This document shows positions 32,651 through 41,836 of a stretch of 41,931 nucleotides of DNA, one piece after another. The position numbers were made by a program, and so were the translations under genes. The DNA is taken from positions 1 to 41,931 of the forward strand of contig JAGDXL010000019.1 of NCBI GenBank assembly GCA_023256385.1, in the 5' to 3' direction. Position 1 is the stretch's first letter, and each line of letters begins with the position of its first letter. Origin of the DNA: Nitrososphaerales archaeon (GTDB lineage: Archaea > Thermoproteota > Nitrososphaeria > Conexivisphaerales > Conexivisphaeraceae). A model generated the notes under the pieces. That model was not told where the DNA came from. It was given only the letters and a program-made list of their open reading frames with translations, and searched no databases.

Positions 32651-33563
32651 GCGCGGCCACGAGGTCCCGCGGCTCCTCGATGCGCTCGATGCCCCTGAGG
32701 AGTTCTCCTATCGTAGGCTCACCCTCCACGCCGACCCTGAGGTATCCATATCTCTTGGATATGACCCGGGAGTCCACAGGCACGCGCAACGAGGAGAGTA
32801 TCAGCTTGGCCCTCTCCTCAGGTCCAGGAAGCGGCTGAACCCTTCCCTTCAGCGCAGACATCAGCCTGGCGGCGTCCTCAGCCATCGCCATATTGTTGAA
32901 GAACACGTACGCGTCGTGGAAGTCCTTGGCGATTTCAACTATCCTTAGCAGCTCCTCCGTCCTGTACTGGTAGTCGTAATGTGGTAGCCTCCCGTGGAGC
33001 CTGAAGTATGCAGGACCCTCCACGTGCACGGGAGGCCACGTTAGCGGATCCGTCACATGAGTGACGTCCACTGCCTCCAGTGCCTCCCTGAGCTCTTCCG
33101 CACGCCTCATCCACATGTCGCCCCTAACCTCCAGTCCTATACGAAGAGATCCGTGCCGGCCTGCGAAGAATTCACGTATCCTGCGCAGGTTATCTTCGTC
33201 CGGCTCGAATGATGGCGGCATCTGAACCACTACGTACTCGGCGCCGAGCGCGCTGGCCATAGCCTCGGTTGCCCTCCACGAATTCGCTACCTCCTCAGTT
33301 TTCCTCAACATACCATATCCGCCAGGATCTCCTTCGAGTAATTTCCCGAATTTTCTCCAGGTCGGGCTGCTGCTCGGGTGCGAAACCCCCTGAAATGCCT
33401 TCATGGTGATGTGAAATCCCTCCCCGAGGGACGACCTCCACCTGCTCAGCGTGCCCTCCCTCACTATCCTGTAGAAGGTCTCCTGGATCTCCATGGCGTT
33501 GAACCTACGCGCGTAGTCTGCGAGCGCAAGTCCGGCCCTCCCGCAGCATCCCGTTATTATCAT
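32610..33563 (-). CDS. DUF72 family TIM-barrel protein
   Basis: A DUF72 protein of 317 aa, starting MIITGCCGRAGLALADYARRF with FNAMEIQETFYR, FHITMKAFQG, VVVQMPPSF, GLEVRG and YFRLHGRLPHYDYQYRTEEL motifs of this uncharacterised family. The track start at 33713 reads through the promoter region: an AGCGTTTATC box (33590-33599 region) lies about 30 nt before ATG 33563. A divergent promoter with the neighbouring plus-strand gene is implied. Biochemical role unknown. Confidence 0.88.
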   Translation of the reverse strand: MIITGCCGRAGLALADYARRFNAMEIQETFYRIVREGTLSRWRSSLGEGFHITMKAFQGVSHPSSSPTWRKFGKLLEGDPGGYGMLRKTEEVANSWRATEAMASALGAEYVVVQMPPSFEPDEDNLRRIREFFAGRHGSLRIGLEVRGDMWMRRAEELREALEAVDVTHVTDPLTWPPVHVEGPAYFRLHGRLPHYDYQYRTEELLRIVEIAKDFHDAYVFFNNMAMAEDAARLMSALKGRVQPLPGPEERAKLILSSLRVPVDSRVISKRYGYLRVGVEGEPTIGELLRGIERIEEPRDLVAALSRRSGGTCSDRS

Positions 33564-33627
33564 ATCCGGCACCCATGGACCCGTTCCATGATAAACGCTT
33601 AATTCAGGCCTTCGCCAGACGAAGGAC

Positions 33628-34329
33628 ATGTCCGAGTTCACCCTGATGCCGGTCGAGCTGCACTCCAAAGAGGACGTTGCGAGGCTCGCCTGCGCCCTGG
33701 AGAAGATCCCCAAACCCGTGCTGGCCCTGAGGAAAGACGACGGTTACATGGTAGGATCCATCGGGGAGGAGCTGCAGGACGGATCCGTGCTCTTCTTCTA
33801 CCACGAGGAGTCGACGGTCGGGGACTATCTATGCTACCGCATTGATGGGGGGAGGGAGACCGCATACTACTCACAGGATGCCCCACCCCTTCCCACGATA
33901 TGCTCCCCAGTGATAAAATTCAAGTCATTCCCCATTAGATCGCCCTCCAGGCGCGGCGATGGCAGGGGGAAATCGCAGCTACTGCCGGTGGAGGCGGAGG
34001 ACTTGCAGAGCGTCGCCAAGATGGGCCTTTACCGTGCTGCACTGGACGAGCCACCCGGCGTCCTATACTACATTCCGTGCGGCTCGGGGATATTCGGGAG
34101 CTTCGTTAGGGCCTCAGAGGACAATGGTCCAGTACTCTTCATGTACAACGCTCATCCCGAGCCATCGTCCGGGTTCCTCAAGACGAATCCCAGCAGGATG
34201 GGCCGCGTGGAGTTCGCGTCCAGTCCCAGCGAACCGGGGTACGTTTATCTCAAGATAGTGAGGCTGAAGAACTGCCCGGACTTCCTCCATCTTCCCTCAG
34301 ATGGGCCTGATGAGTCCCCAGCCGACTAA
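33628..34329 (+). CDS. Hypothetical protein, two possibly repeated halves
   Basis: A 233-aa protein with no recognised family. It begins with a charged segment, then seems to have two similar halves of about 100 residues (GYMVGSIGEELQDGSVLFFYHEES near the N-terminus; GIFGSFVRASEDNGPVLFMYNAHPE in the second half). A soluble alpha/beta fold is likely; no signal peptide or membrane helix is seen. CTTAATTC at 33599-33606 is 26 nt before the ATG, so it is leaderless. Its end overlaps marC by 33 nt, tail to tail. Confidence 0.7.
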   Translation: MSEFTLMPVELHSKEDVARLACALEKIPKPVLALRKDDGYMVGSIGEELQDGSVLFFYHEESTVGDYLCYRIDGGRETAYYSQDAPPLPTICSPVIKFKSFPIRSPSRRGDGRGKSQLLPVEAEDLQSVAKMGLYRAALDEPPGVLYYIPCGSGIFGSFVRASEDNGPVLFMYNAHPEPSSGFLKTNPSRMGRVEFASSPSEPGYVYLKIVRLKNCPDFLHLPSDGPDESPAD

Positions 34330-34968
34330 TCCCTGATATATCAGCTGGGCCGCGAACCCCGCTATTATTATGCTGAGCAGCCTACTGAGTGCCCTTATTC
34401 CATTCTTGCCCATCAGCAGAGCTATGGATCTGGAGAACCTCATGATGATCGCGGTTAGGACCGCCACTATGACCACTGCGAGCAGCAGATCCAGCATCGA
34501 CCTAGTATCGGACATTATTATCAACGTGGCCGCAGTTCCGGGGCCGACGAGCAGCGGTGACGCGAGCGGCACAACCGCAGCCTCCTGCGGATCCAGCGAC
34601 AGCGACCTGGATCCCTCCCCCATTATGTCTACCGCGAGCACCATCAGCAGGATCCCTCCTCCCAGCATGAAGCTGTAGATGCTCACGCCGAAGAGCTGCA
34701 GGAGCAGACCACCCACAAGTGTGAAGAACATCAGGAGCACCACCATCGCCGCCACCACGGTCGTCCAGAGCCGCGTGCGCTCCTTCTGCTCCATCCCCTC
34801 CTCGAAGTACAGATAGAGCGGCAGAGCTGATATCGGATCCATGACCGCGAACAGCTGCACGCTCAATATCGCCACCTCCAACGGATCTATACCTCCTGAT
34901 ATAACGCGCAGTCCCGTCAATGCCACCCTTATCACTATGAGCGCCGCCAGGAATATTATGAGTTCCAT
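34297..34968 (-). CDS. MarC family integral membrane protein
   Basis: Six-helix membrane protein of the MarC family: VQLFAVMDPISALPLYL in the first half and PLLVGPGTAATLIIM in the second match the family repeat. Transport substrate is unknown for the family. The track start at 35079 runs back into rnhB; ATG 34968 (MELIIFLAALIVIRVALTG) gives 223 aa. Last gene of the THEP1-rnhB-marC operon. Confidence 0.85.
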   Translation of the reverse strand: MELIIFLAALIVIRVALTGLRVISGGIDPLEVAILSVQLFAVMDPISALPLYLYFEEGMEQKERTRLWTTVVAAMVVLLMFFTLVGGLLLQLFGVSIYSFMLGGGILLMVLAVDIMGEGSRSLSLDPQEAAVVPLASPLLVGPGTAATLIIMSDTRSMLDLLLAVVIVAVLTAIIMRFSRSIALLMGKNGIRALSRLLSIIIAGFAAQLIYQGLVGWGLIRPI

Positions 34969-35003
34969 GTACCTTGATCTACTGATGATTCTTTCCCGCG
35001 CGC

Positions 35004-35636
35004 TCAAGCAGGATCCACCTTCAGCGTCGACCACTCCCTCCGGACGATATATGGATAATCTCCCCAGCGAAGCCTCCATTGGTTCACGAATTCCAGGGTC
35101 CTCCTGTCGTGCGGGTAACCGGATCCAATCGAACCATAACGCGAGCTGTATTCTATGATCGCATCATCCCTTGTGACCTTGGCGATCACGCTTGCCGCCC
35201 CCACTATCACATAACTCGCGTCGGCGTGATGTCTGGCAACTATCCTCACGTGACACCCAGCGGAGCGGGCCAGATCCTCCACCAGGGCGCCGAACCTCGC
35301 CGGGCGCGGATCCGGTGCGTCCACTATTGCAACATCAGGCCTCGCGTCGCAGATCAGCTTCGCAAATGCCGCCGCCTCCAGCGAGTTCAGGTTACCTCCC
35401 CTGGCCCTCGTCGACGAGTCGACCGTCCAGTGAGGGATCAGCAGGGCGCGGACATCTGCCGACCTCGATATATCGCGGGCCACGCGCCTCCTGGTCCTCG
35501 GCGAGAGCTTCTTGGAGTCCTTGGCGCCCATCTCCAGCAGCCTCGGCTGATCCTCCGCCCTCACCGCGACCACCGCGACGGCCAGCGGCCCCAGAAGACT
35601 GCCCCTGCCCGCCTCATCCAGCCCGGCGATCCTCAT
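35004..35636 (-). CDS. rnhB: Ribonuclease HII
   Basis: Removes ribonucleotides and RNA primers from DNA. The catalytic acidic residues are in GLDEAGRGSLLGP (D7, E8), with later Asp residues in VAIVDAPDP and KVTRDD. 210 aa, normal for archaeal RNase HII. Coupled to the upstream THEP1 gene by an ATGA overlap. Confidence 0.96.
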   Translation of the reverse strand: MRIAGLDEAGRGSLLGPLAVAVVAVRAEDQPRLLEMGAKDSKKLSPRTRRRVARDISRSADVRALLIPHWTVDSSTRARGGNLNSLEAAAFAKLICDARPDVAIVDAPDPRPARFGALVEDLARSAGCHVRIVARHHADASYVIVGAASVIAKVTRDDAIIEYSSRYGSIGSGYPHDRRTLEFVNQWRLRWGDYPYIVRREWSTLKVDPA

Positions 35637-36172
35637 GGCGTGTTCCCGTACAGAATTCTGGCGACCTCATCGGCCAACCCATCCCTATTATCCTCCGTCA
35701 CCTCCACGAGCACCCCCTCCGGATGCCTCACGAATGATTTCATCAATGGGTCCTCCATGGAGCGATGTACGACCACTATTGCTCTGGCGCTGGAGTCCAG
35801 TATCCTAGACACACTTCTCCTGAAGGACGGGCTGAGCAGTTCCATCGGCCCTATCTCATCGCACAGCAAAACCTGCGCCCCCGCAAGTGCCCTCTCAACA
35901 ATCCTCGGCACAAATTCCTCAACCCCCTTAATGTTCACGTGATATTTTCCTATCCTTGGTCCCTGTCCCACGACGTCGGCTAGGACCTCGCGCGCTCCAG
36001 TCGTGAAATCTATAAGCTCAAATCCCCTCCTTACGACGCCCTCCCTCACCTCCCTGGAGTAGAATCCATCCACCACGAGCCCCTTTGACCTCAGGATTTT
36101 GGCGGCGGCCACCGCCACCGTTGTCTTGCCCACTCCGGGCCTGCCAGTCAGGGTCACGATTCTCCTCTGCAC
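35633..36172 (-). CDS. THEP1-type nucleoside triphosphatase
   Basis: P-loop NTPase of the THEP1 family, a broad-specificity NTP hydrolase. Walker A GRPGVGKTT (residues 10-18), Walker B LLCDEIGPMEL, and the DGFYSREVREG segment typical of the family are present. 179 aa. GTG start with TATA box CTTATATTC (36195-36205) 28 nt upstream. First gene of an operon with rnhB and marC. Confidence 0.92.
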   Translation of the reverse strand: MQRRIVTLTGRPGVGKTTVAVAAAKILRSKGLVVDGFYSREVREGVVRRGFELIDFTTGAREVLADVVGQGPRIGKYHVNIKGVEEFVPRIVERALAGAQVLLCDEIGPMELLSPSFRRSVSRILDSSARAIVVVHRSMEDPLMKSFVRHPEGVLVEVTEDNRDGLADEVARILYGNTP

Positions 36173-36369
36173 ATATCCTGTGAGTTTGAACCTGAATATA
36201 AGCGAAGACGCGACGGCGTCACGATTAATCCTACGTACTACGTACTTTCAACGCGTGGAGATTTACTATCACATTTTTTATAATAGAAATAGCAATTACC
36301 ATCGCAGGACTTTCACGTGCTCGAGCAGGCGAAAGGCTATAAGAGGGATGAGGGCCCACCATCTGACGC

Positions 36370-36452
36370 GCGGGGGTTGCCGAGCGGTCAAAGGCGCGAG
36401 GTTCAGGCCCTCGTCCCGCAGGGGTTCGTGGGTTCGAATCCCACCCCCCGCA
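36370..36452 (+). tRNA. tRNA-Leu(CAG)
   Basis: An 83-nt class II tRNA: acceptor GCGGGGG/CCCCCGC with discriminator A, anticodon stem CGAGG/CCTCG with 7-nt loop TTCAGGC (anticodon CAG), long variable arm, T arm GTGGG-TTCGAAT-CCCAC. A GCTATAAGA box at about 36333-36341 lies 32 nt upstream. No intron, no encoded CCA. Confidence 0.95.
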
Positions 36453-36492
36453 TCAGCGGAATGTTTTAGCGTTCTGCCGCGGTGCGGACCGC

Positions 36493-37776
36493 GTGCTGTG
36501 GAGCGACGAAGTGGTGGCCGCCGCGGAGCTGGCGGCGCTCTTGGCATTCCTCGCATCCCGCGTCAAGCATCCCAAGCTTCCGGTATGGGCTTTCATGTCG
36601 CTCCTCGCGTTCGTCAGCGTATCGCTGGGCCTGGTTCCCGTGGACGCCATAGGATCCGCGATAGACTACGACGTGGTCCTGTTCCTCATAGGGATGTTCA
36701 GCCTGGTGTCCATGGCCGAGAGCTCCGGCCTCCTCGATTACCTTGCATACCGCATGTCGTCGCTTCGGATCAGCGGACTCGCATACCTGCTCGTCCTCTC
36801 GCTGTTCTTCGGCCTCCTGTCGGCGCTCGTGGTGAACGACACGATGGCGATGATGGGCGTCCCCCTGGCGCTGTCGATCTCTGAGACCGCCGGTGTGGAT
36901 CCGGAGGCAATAGTGCTGCTGCTCGCCTTCTCCCTCACAATAGGATCTGCCTTCACCCCCATAGGGAATCCACAGAACGTCCTGATAGCGGTGGAGTCCG
37001 GCGTCAGCGCACCGCTGACGACGTTCGTGGAGTACCTCGCGGTGCCGACCGTGATCAACCTTCTGCTGCTCCCCCCTGTGATGGCCATGCTCTACCCTGG
37101 CATCAGGAAAACCGGGCGCGTCACGGTCACTAGGCCGAACGTGGACCGCAGGGATGCGACCATAGCCGCTGCAGGAATAGCGGCCGTCGTGGTCGCCCTC
37201 GTCGTCAACGATTACATGGAGCTGTCGGGGCTTCCCCACTTCCAGAACATCGGGTTCATACCGTTCGTGGTCGCCGCGGGCGCGTACTCATTCGCACGCG
37301 ACCCCAGGAAGGTCGTGCGCAGCGTCGACTGGGGTACTATAATCTTCTTCATCTCGATGTTCATAACGATGTATGGCATCTGGAGGAGCGGCCTCTTCTG
37401 GGAAATGTCGCACGCACTGATACCCTCGATGACCACCGGGCTTCCCGGGATCCTGGAGATAGGCGCGGTGTCCGTGGCGCTCAGCCAGCTCATGAGCAAC
37501 GTGCCCTTCGTGAACCTCTTCATAGACTACATGAGGCAGCTCGGCTATGGCCCTGGATCCGCTTGGGCATGGTTGACGCTCGCATATTCCTCCACCATAG
37601 CCGGCAACCTGACGTTCCTGGGGGCCGCCTCCAACATAATAATACTGGAGGGGCTCGAGTCCAGGAGAGGCCACTCGATGTCCTTCTGGAGGTTCCTGAG
37701 GGCCGGCGCCCTCGTGACCGCCATCAACTTCGCCGTCTACTCGGCGTATCTCTACCTGGTTTTCTTCGTCAGATGA
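36493..37776 (+). CDS. SLC13/ArsB-type ion transporter
   Basis: A 427-aa protein with about ten to eleven membrane helices. The two halves carry the ion-transporter-superfamily repeats: SALVVNDTMAMMGVPLAL and IGSAFTPIGNPQNVL in the first, QLMSNVPFVNLFI and IAGNLTFLGAASNIIILE in the second. These are typical of Na+/anion symporters and arsenite permeases; the substrate cannot be told. The GTG start is about 26 nt after a weak TGTTTTAGC box (36462-36470), 40 nt downstream of tRNA-Leu. It converges with the proton ATPase gene, overlapping by 8 nt. Confidence 0.88.
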   Translation: MLWSDEVVAAAELAALLAFLASRVKHPKLPVWAFMSLLAFVSVSLGLVPVDAIGSAIDYDVVLFLIGMFSLVSMAESSGLLDYLAYRMSSLRISGLAYLLVLSLFFGLLSALVVNDTMAMMGVPLALSISETAGVDPEAIVLLLAFSLTIGSAFTPIGNPQNVLIAVESGVSAPLTTFVEYLAVPTVINLLLLPPVMAMLYPGIRKTGRVTVTRPNVDRRDATIAAAGIAAVVVALVVNDYMELSGLPHFQNIGFIPFVVAAGAYSFARDPRKVVRSVDWGTIIFFISMFITMYGIWRSGLFWEMSHALIPSMTTGLPGILEIGAVSVALSQLMSNVPFVNLFIDYMRQLGYGPGSAWAWLTLAYSSTIAGNLTFLGAASNIIILEGLESRRGHSMSFWRFLRAGALVTAINFAVYSAYLYLVFFVR

Positions 37777-40192
37777 TTATCCTCTTGAATAGTTGTACCT
37801 TCAGGAAGTTGTTGGCCACTAGGAAGAGCAGAGCCGAGAAGAGCAGCGCAAATGCTATAGCCACAGGAGGCAGCGCCGGGAGCTCCGGTAGCCCGAAGTA
37901 CGTGATGGCCGCCGCTGCGGCGATGTCCGCGGACATCGCTATCAGCATCGTGCGGCTGGGCATGCTCCTCCAGAAGTTCCTGCGCTCGCGGACGTTCAGG
38001 AGCGTGAATATGTTGCTGTAGAGCAGGAACAGGAAGCCGAAGGTGGGCAGATTGGCCTGGGTGACGCCGAACCACCTGAGGCCCGCGAACGTGGCGGCGA
38101 ACGCCTCAACGATCATCGCCACTCCTATGGCGCCGGACACCTTCATGAAGTCGCCTATGTGCCAGGACACCGGCTTGCCGGACCACCATCCCACGTAGTC
38201 CGTCGCCTGCGTCAGCGTCACGAAGTCGAACATGAACAGTAGGAGCAGCATCCCCAGCGCGTTTATGACGTAGAGCCCGAATATTATCGCCGCCAGCGCC
38301 ACGAATATCACGTTCTGGAAGAGCCTGGACAACCTGCTCAGAATCCAGGTGGCCACCCTCTCGTAGACCTGCCTTCCTATCTTGACGAGGCTCACTATGT
38401 TGCTGAGGCCGGGCTTCGTGAGCACCACTGCGGCAGCTCCCTTCGCGACGTCCGTGGCGTTGCTCACCGCTATCCCCACGTCGGCCTGCCTCAGCGCCGG
38501 CGCATCGTTGACGCCGTCGCCGGTCATGCCGACCACGTGGCCCCTTCCCTGTAGCCCCCTGACCAGGGTGAACTTGTCCTCAGGATAGGCCTCGGCGAAC
38601 CCGTCTGCCTCCTCCACCATGGCGGCCGCCGCTACCGCGTCGTTCTGTGTCGCCTCCTTCACCTCTGACATCCTGATTACCTTCTCGCCCAGGCCTATCT
38701 CGGAAGCTATCGAGCGCGCGACCGCCATGTTGTCCCCGGTCAGCATCTTGACCTTGACGCCGAGCTTCCTCAGCTCCTCTATCAACTTCGGGGTGTCAGG
38801 CCTCGGGGGATCCCTTATCCCCACGAGTCCTGCCAGCTGCCAGGATCCGTTCTCCTTGTACGCGACCGCGAGGACACGCTCTCCCTTCGCAGCAAGCGGC
38901 GCCGCCATGGGCGTCGCGTCCTTTCCGTGCAGCGAGGAGATGACCTCCAGCGCCCCCTTAGCCACGGTCATCTCGCGATCCCCGCACACCACGACTGCCT
39001 CCGTCCTCCGGGTGGTCGGATCGAACGGCGTGAACGACTTCTGCTGGCACTTCGTGATATCCAGCCCGCGCCTCTTGGCCTCCGATATGAATGCCAGATC
39101 TATTGGATCCTGGTTGGCCTCCTGCGACGCCAACGCGCCGTAGAGGATCACGGTGTCCTCGTCCACCGCCGCGGGTATAACGTCCTTCACGGTCAGCTGG
39201 TTAATGGTCAGCGTTCCTGTCTTGTCTGAGACCAGCACGTCCATGGTCGCGCCTCCCTCTATTGCCTCCAGTTTAGTGACGAGCGCCCCGGAGTCCGCCA
39301 GCTGGCGGGCGCCTATCGCCATGCTGACGGAGAACATCGCGGGCAGCGCTATCGGTATCGCCGCGAGGATCAGCACCAGGAAGAGCGGCAGGTCCTCCAC
39401 CACGTTCTGCCCCCTGATGGCGCTCGTGACGCCGAGGAGCGCTATGAGCACCAGCGCCACCGCCGCCATCCACAGCGTTATCTTGTTGACGACCGCCGCC
39501 ACCCTGGGCCTCGGCTTCGCTATCTTGACGAGCTCCGTCGTCCTTCCGAAGTACGTGTTTATGCCCGTGAGCGCCACTATGCCAGTTGCCTCACCCCTCC
39601 TCACTATGCTCCCGGAGTAGACCAGATCGTTCGGCCCCTTCCTGAGGGGGAGTGACTCCCCGGTGAGCGCGGACTCATCCACCTCCACCTCCCCAGTCGC
39701 CAGCTTGACGTCCGCCGGAACGAAGTCCCCGAGCCTGATCCTGACGACGTCCCCTGGAACTAGGAGCCTGGCGGGCAGCTGCTTCCACTCGCCGTCGCGC
39801 AGGACCCTAGACTGGACCTGCAGCTTGCTCTTCAGGAGCTCGAGCGCCCTGTTGGCGTTCTCCTCGTGCATCCAGCTTATCAGTGCGTTCACGAACAGCA
39901 GTGCTATCACAACGTACAGGTCCAGGAACTTCCCCAGCACCCCGCTCATGACGGCAGCTGCCATGAGGACCCATGCGCCAGGTCCCCAGAACTTCCTCAG
40001 GAAGGACGCCAATGGGTTCCGGCGTTTCTCCGGCACATCATTCGGGCCGTAGTGCCTGAGCCTCTCCTCAGCCTCGGACGACGTGAGCCCCTTTCCGGGA
40101 TCCGTGCCGAGCTCCCGCGCCAGATCCAGCGTGCTTGCCTTGAGAACGTGGTCCTTGTCCAGCTGACGAGAGGTCCCAGCCCCCGAGCTCAT
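37769..40192 (-). CDS. P3A-type plasma-membrane proton-exporting ATPase
   Basis: P-type ATPase of about 807 aa, the usual size of P3A H+-ATPases. TGES (about 179-182 in the track ORF), phosphorylation motif SDKTGTL (D325), the nucleotide domain with MTGDGVNDAPALRQADVG, and about ten membrane helices are visible. It is related to plant/fungal proton pumps and found in acidophilic archaea, where it exports protons for pH homeostasis. The TATATATGATAT-type box (40211-40222) is 27 nt from ATG 40192, six nt inside the track start (GTG 40198). Single gene. Confidence 0.94.
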   Translation of the reverse strand: MSSGAGTSRQLDKDHVLKASTLDLARELGTDPGKGLTSSEAEERLRHYGPNDVPEKRRNPLASFLRKFWGPGAWVLMAAAVMSGVLGKFLDLYVVIALLFVNALISWMHEENANRALELLKSKLQVQSRVLRDGEWKQLPARLLVPGDVVRIRLGDFVPADVKLATGEVEVDESALTGESLPLRKGPNDLVYSGSIVRRGEATGIVALTGINTYFGRTTELVKIAKPRPRVAAVVNKITLWMAAVALVLIALLGVTSAIRGQNVVEDLPLFLVLILAAIPIALPAMFSVSMAIGARQLADSGALVTKLEAIEGGATMDVLVSDKTGTLTINQLTVKDVIPAAVDEDTVILYGALASQEANQDPIDLAFISEAKRRGLDITKCQQKSFTPFDPTTRRTEAVVVCGDREMTVAKGALEVISSLHGKDATPMAAPLAAKGERVLAVAYKENGSWQLAGLVGIRDPPRPDTPKLIEELRKLGVKVKMLTGDNMAVARSIASEIGLGEKVIRMSEVKEATQNDAVAAAAMVEEADGFAEAYPEDKFTLVRGLQGRGHVVGMTGDGVNDAPALRQADVGIAVSNATDVAKGAAAVVLTKPGLSNIVSLVKIGRQVYERVATWILSRLSRLFQNVIFVALAAIIFGLYVINALGMLLLLFMFDFVTLTQATDYVGWWSGKPVSWHIGDFMKVSGAIGVAMIVEAFAATFAGLRWFGVTQANLPTFGFLFLLYSNIFTLLNVRERRNFWRSMPSRTMLIAMSADIAAAAAITYFGLPELPALPPVAIAFALLFSALLFLVANNFLKVQLFKRIII

Positions 40193-40237
40193 GCCCACTT
40201 GTCCCGTCCCATATCATATATACGGGTTACATGTGGA

Positions 40238-40309
40238 TGGACCGGGCGGGATTCGAACCCGCGACCTCCCGCGTGCAAGGCGGGCATTCTACCGCTGAAC
40301 TACCGGCCC
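40238..40309 (-). tRNA. tRNA-Ala(UGC)
   Basis: 72 nt on the minus strand: acceptor GGGCCGG/CCGGTCC with the G3-U70 pair that marks alanine tRNAs, discriminator A, anticodon stem CCCGC/GCGGG with loop CTTGCAC (anticodon TGC), T arm GCGGG-TTCGAAT-CCCGC. The TATA box CTTATAATC (40331-40341 region) is 27 nt upstream. Confidence 0.96.
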
Positions 40310-40751
40310 GCGCACATCTACGTGGGGCGTGATTATAAGATGTTAGGAGCCCCAGGGAGCGATGAGACCCAGAACTTTTGTGGATAGGAGATTCGAGCCT
40401 CCCCTCGTGTAGGTTGTTATGAGCATAGTTAAAGATGTACGCCACGGGCTAAAATTCCACGTGTGAGCGAACGACGAGATTAATGCGCGCGATGCCTAGC
40501 TTCCTGGGCGAAAAATCGGGAGGCGCTCCTGCGACTAGGAGCGCCAACGGCATCGATACGAGGACTATCTCACGGTAGAACTCCTCAATAAGCCTCCACC
40601 GTCCGCCACCCTCCCGATGAACCTCAATCGCCCTTCACCTGTGGTAAATAGGATGGACTTCTATAATAAGTTTGAATATCGGTATCTAGGCACCCCGCGC
40701 CGGAATCACCCGTCGAGCACTGTCATTAGAATTGTTGCTTAGCTATAGTTA
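40310..40751. other. Gene-poor stretch between tRNA-Ala and AT-rich gene
   Basis: About 440 nt. It holds the tRNA-Ala promoter, a possible broken gene on the minus strand (40449-40634, separate entry), and a strong inverted repeat GGCGCTCCT/AGGAGCGCC (40522-40545) nested in a second one, CGATGCC/GGCATCG (40490-40555). On the minus strand the inner repeat is followed by TCCCGATTTTTC and could end transcripts coming from the AT-rich nuclease gene. No RNA family is recognised. Confidence 0.4.
40449..40634 (-). pseudogene. Possible small frameshifted gene
   Basis: An open minus-strand frame of 61 codons without a start codon reads like coding sequence: IEEFYREIVLVSMPLALL, then SPRKLGIARINLVVRSH, and a TAG stop. 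In the neighbouring frame a TTG (40627) with GGTGA 7 nt upstream begins RFIGRVADGGG and ends after 20 residues. A single frame change in the GGTGGCGGACGGTGG run would join the two. A TTATTATAG box lies about 39 nt before the TTG. It could be a decayed gene or a sequencing error; no family recognised. Confidence 0.25.
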
Positions 40752-41675
40752 TTACTCGACCTTCTGATACCGCCTACATGCAGACATGAGACGCGAATGC
40801 AGGCTGTATGGTAAACTTTTATATTGATCAAAATAATCCTTACCATCTCTTACTAGTAATGCGCAATGAATAGCTACTCCTCTACCATAATTAGTGGTTT
40901 CTATTCTATGTGACACCTCTAATAAATCATTTTGTATAGACCCGGAGGAGCCTTGAAGCTTCAAGTTAAGTGCGCTATTATGTTTTGACCTAGACCGGTC
41001 TATTAGGATCATAACTATTATTTTCTTATAACCTTTGACATAGTCATACATTTGTTTGAAAAGACTGCTCAGCGTACCTGGTCTATTGACCTTGACTAGT
41101 TTGAGCTCCAGTCCTAGCACGTCCCCGCTTCTCTTGCGACGCACCTCTAGATCTATCCTATGACGCGAACCACTGATCGAAGATTCGGATTTGACGTCAT
41201 AATCAGTGCTTCCAATTATAAATTGCTTCATGTACCGTTGTAAGTCGCTTTCTTTTCTAAATTTGCCTTGGATTGTTAAATTATCAAATGCGCGTGTCAG
41301 CTTATCAAATGCTTTAAATTTATCGGATTTATTCACTAGCTCTTTATGTAATTTATTTAATTCGCTATCTTTATGCTTAAATTTTATATTATTATCTTTG
41401 CTATATCCCACTATTCTCTCTTCACTTACGAATAAGCTCAGATAGTTGATCAATGTTTTCTTATCTATTTCTGATGGTTCCTCGCAAATAGTGGATGTCA
41501 TAATATCTTCTAAAGCATTCGGAGCCGCATCACCATCTATTGTGAAATTATTAAAAAATGCGAGTGCATATGAATCAATTATCTTATTAAAGGTCCTTGG
41601 ATTGGTAGACTCACGTCTTATTTTATAAATAAAATCATTTAAATCTTTCTTGCTATATTCCTGCAGAAGTTCCAT
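40752..41675 (-). CDS. AT-rich gene for a putative PDDEXK nuclease
   Basis: A 307-aa protein. The N-terminal half is Lys/Asn/Ile-rich and helical; the C-terminal half has a nuclease-like core: SRHRIDLEVRRKRSGDVLGLELKLVKV, with Asp, then ExK (ELK), and a following strand YKKIIVMILIDRSR. This resembles restriction-endonuclease-like proteins of defence or mobile elements. Codon use is strongly AT-rich, in contrast to all neighbours, pointing to recent transfer. The track start at 41768 lies upstream of the box TATATAAG (41697-41704); ATG 41675 is 25 nt from it. No methylase or partner gene is in the window. Confidence 0.7.
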   Translation of the reverse strand: MELLQEYSKKDLNDFIYKIRRESTNPRTFNKIIDSYALAFFNNFTIDGDAAPNALEDIMTSTICEEPSEIDKKTLINYLSLFVSEERIVGYSKDNNIKFKHKDSELNKLHKELVNKSDKFKAFDKLTRAFDNLTIQGKFRKESDLQRYMKQFIIGSTDYDVKSESSISGSRHRIDLEVRRKRSGDVLGLELKLVKVNRPGTLSSLFKQMYDYVKGYKKIIVMILIDRSRSKHNSALNLKLQGSSGSIQNDLLEVSHRIETTNYGRGVAIHCALLVRDGKDYFDQYKSLPYSLHSRLMSACRRYQKVE

Positions 41676-41836
41676 CTTAACAAAAATACTTCCCCATATA
41701 TAAGAGGCCCAGAGACTAGGTACGCGTAAATTGGTAATTAATTGATAGTTCGGTAGTTCTCCGCGCATCCCTATTAATATTATATTTTAACCTAAAATAA
41801 AACCATTATGCTATATAGCGGCTGTGGGACAGAATT

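Noticed and set aside
40490-40555. Three-way-junction RNA formed by CGATGCC/GGCATCG and GGCGCTCCT/AGGAGCGCC
   Set aside because: The middle stem is only 4 bp with a G-U pair, no known RNA family is recognised, and the same bases read as coding on the minus strand; the palindromes may be chance or a terminator.
41676-41768. N-terminal extension of the AT-rich nuclease ORF
   Set aside because: The TATATAAG box is inside the extension and sits 25 nt before ATG 41675.
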